Below are positions 13,761-14,128 of a stretch of 14,128 nt of DNA, one piece after another. This DNA is from JALHOM01 sp964615775. Its GTDB lineage: Bacteria; Patescibacteriota; Saccharimonadia; Saccharimonadales; 2-12-FULL-41-12. The stretch spans positions 1-14,128 of the forward strand of contig CAZTQB010000011.1 of NCBI GenBank assembly GCA_964615775.1, read 5' to 3'. The position numbers and the translations under genes were made by a program. Numbering within the stretch: the first letter of the stretch is position 1; the number at the start of each line of letters is the position of its first letter. Below the pieces are notes generated by a model that was not told the origin of the DNA, did not search any database, and saw only the letters and a list, made by a program, of their open reading frames with translations.

Positions 13761-14128
13761 GCATTTACGCCAAAAAGTCGCCCAACATAATAAGTGATAA
13801 TCATAGCAAATACTCCACCGACAATTACTCTCATTGTAGCTTTTCGACGGCTGGCTTGACCCAATGTAGCACTAACGTAGCCAGTGATAATTAATGCAAT
13901 AATAACAGCCACAAAAGCGACAGGCACTCGCCATTTAACAGCTGGTAAAATTATGGCAATAACAGGTATCAAAGCACCAATCGTAAACGATAATGCCGAA
14001 GCGATCGCAGCGTGAGTCGGATTAGTTAAATCATCTTCGGCAATGTTCATTTCGGCATCTAAATGAGCCTTGATCGGGTCATGTTCGGTTAATTCAACCG
14101 CAACTTGATTAGCTGTTTTCTTGCTCAA
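13757..14128 (-). CDS. VIT1/CCC1-family metal transporter, C-terminal part (5' end outside window)
   Basis: The 123 or so residues in the window match the second half of the vacuolar iron transporter/CCC1 family, which moves Fe2+ or Mn2+ across membranes. Seen are the family's soluble linker end (AVELTEHDPIKAHLDAEMNI), then DLTNPTHAAIASALSFTIGA introducing a membrane helix, a second helix (about 71-90), and a last segment with RRKATMRVIVGG and a closing helix ending GRLFGV. Family members usually read NPxxAAxASALSFxxGALxP at this point, a close match. The reading frame is open to the window edge. The codon there is TTG, which need not be a start, so the gene almost certainly continues beyond 14128. 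Its TAG stop (13757-13759) overlaps the TAA of the convergent 640-residue gene (13758-13760). Confidence 0.88.
   Translation of the reverse strand: MSKKTANQVAVELTEHDPIKAHLDAEMNIAEDDLTNPTHAAIASALSFTIGALIPVIAIILPAVKWRVPVAFVAVIIALIITGYVSATLGQASRRKATMRVIVGGVFAMIITYYVGRLFGVNA

Noticed and set aside
14126..14128. The TTG at the window edge as the start of the transporter gene
   Set aside because: VIT/CCC1 proteins have two more N-terminal membrane helices and a longer linker. The match begins mid-family, so the gene is cut by the window rather than starting there.
1..14128. CRISPR arrays, insertion sequences, tRNA genes, toxin-antitoxin pairs or phage genes
   Set aside because: No regularly spaced repeats, transposase or integrase motifs, cloverleaf-like sequence or phage-type proteins were found by reading both strands. 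Very divergent elements could be missed without a search.

Overview
The window looks like part of a small, AT-rich bacterial genome with very tight gene packing. The gene set fits a Candidate Phyla Radiation / Patescibacteria lineage, most probably Candidatus Saccharibacteria (TM7). This placement is inferred from family content: an F-type ATP synthase operon, a long single-chain UvrD/RecB-type helicase-nuclease, a bitopic protein with a long disordered cytoplasmic tail, a VanY-type peptidase and a MacB-like ABC pair. It is not based on any marker search. The standard code works throughout: TGA is used as a stop and no gene needs it read as an amino acid.

Positions 1-2136 (+) hold the 3' end of the ATP synthase operon: the tail of atpG, complete atpD, a 48-codon ORF that I do not recognise, and complete atpC. 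The small ORF overlaps both neighbours through TAATG stop/start junctions and has its own Shine-Dalgarno sequence. It is the most distinctive feature of the window. A separate gene follows (2224-3294, +) for a 356-residue protein with a CxDxR...HxHEGQSGCG pattern that resembles the metal site of beta- or cadmium-type carbonic anhydrases.

Positions 3390-7909 (-) carry a 1067-residue SF1A helicase with a C-terminal RecB-family nuclease and a compact cytoplasmic GH37 trehalase-family enzyme. A divergent intergenic region (7910-8048) separates the trehalase from a 60-residue basic protein of unknown function (+). The trehalase promoter there looks leaderless.

Positions 8247-11776 (-) form a same-strand cell-envelope cluster. 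In transcription order it holds a membrane-anchored M15B (VanY-like) peptidase that seems to lack one zinc ligand, a six-helix membrane protein, and a MacB/LolD-type ABC ATPase and permease joined by an ATGA overlap. Divergent from it, 11838-13760 (+) encodes a 640-residue bitopic membrane protein of unknown function. The last gene (13757-14128, -) is the C-terminal part of a VIT/CCC1-family metal transporter and runs off the window edge. Its stop codon overlaps that of the 640-residue gene.

No tRNA, rRNA, CRISPR array, insertion sequence or prophage signature was seen. No gene-free stretch exceeds 150 bases.
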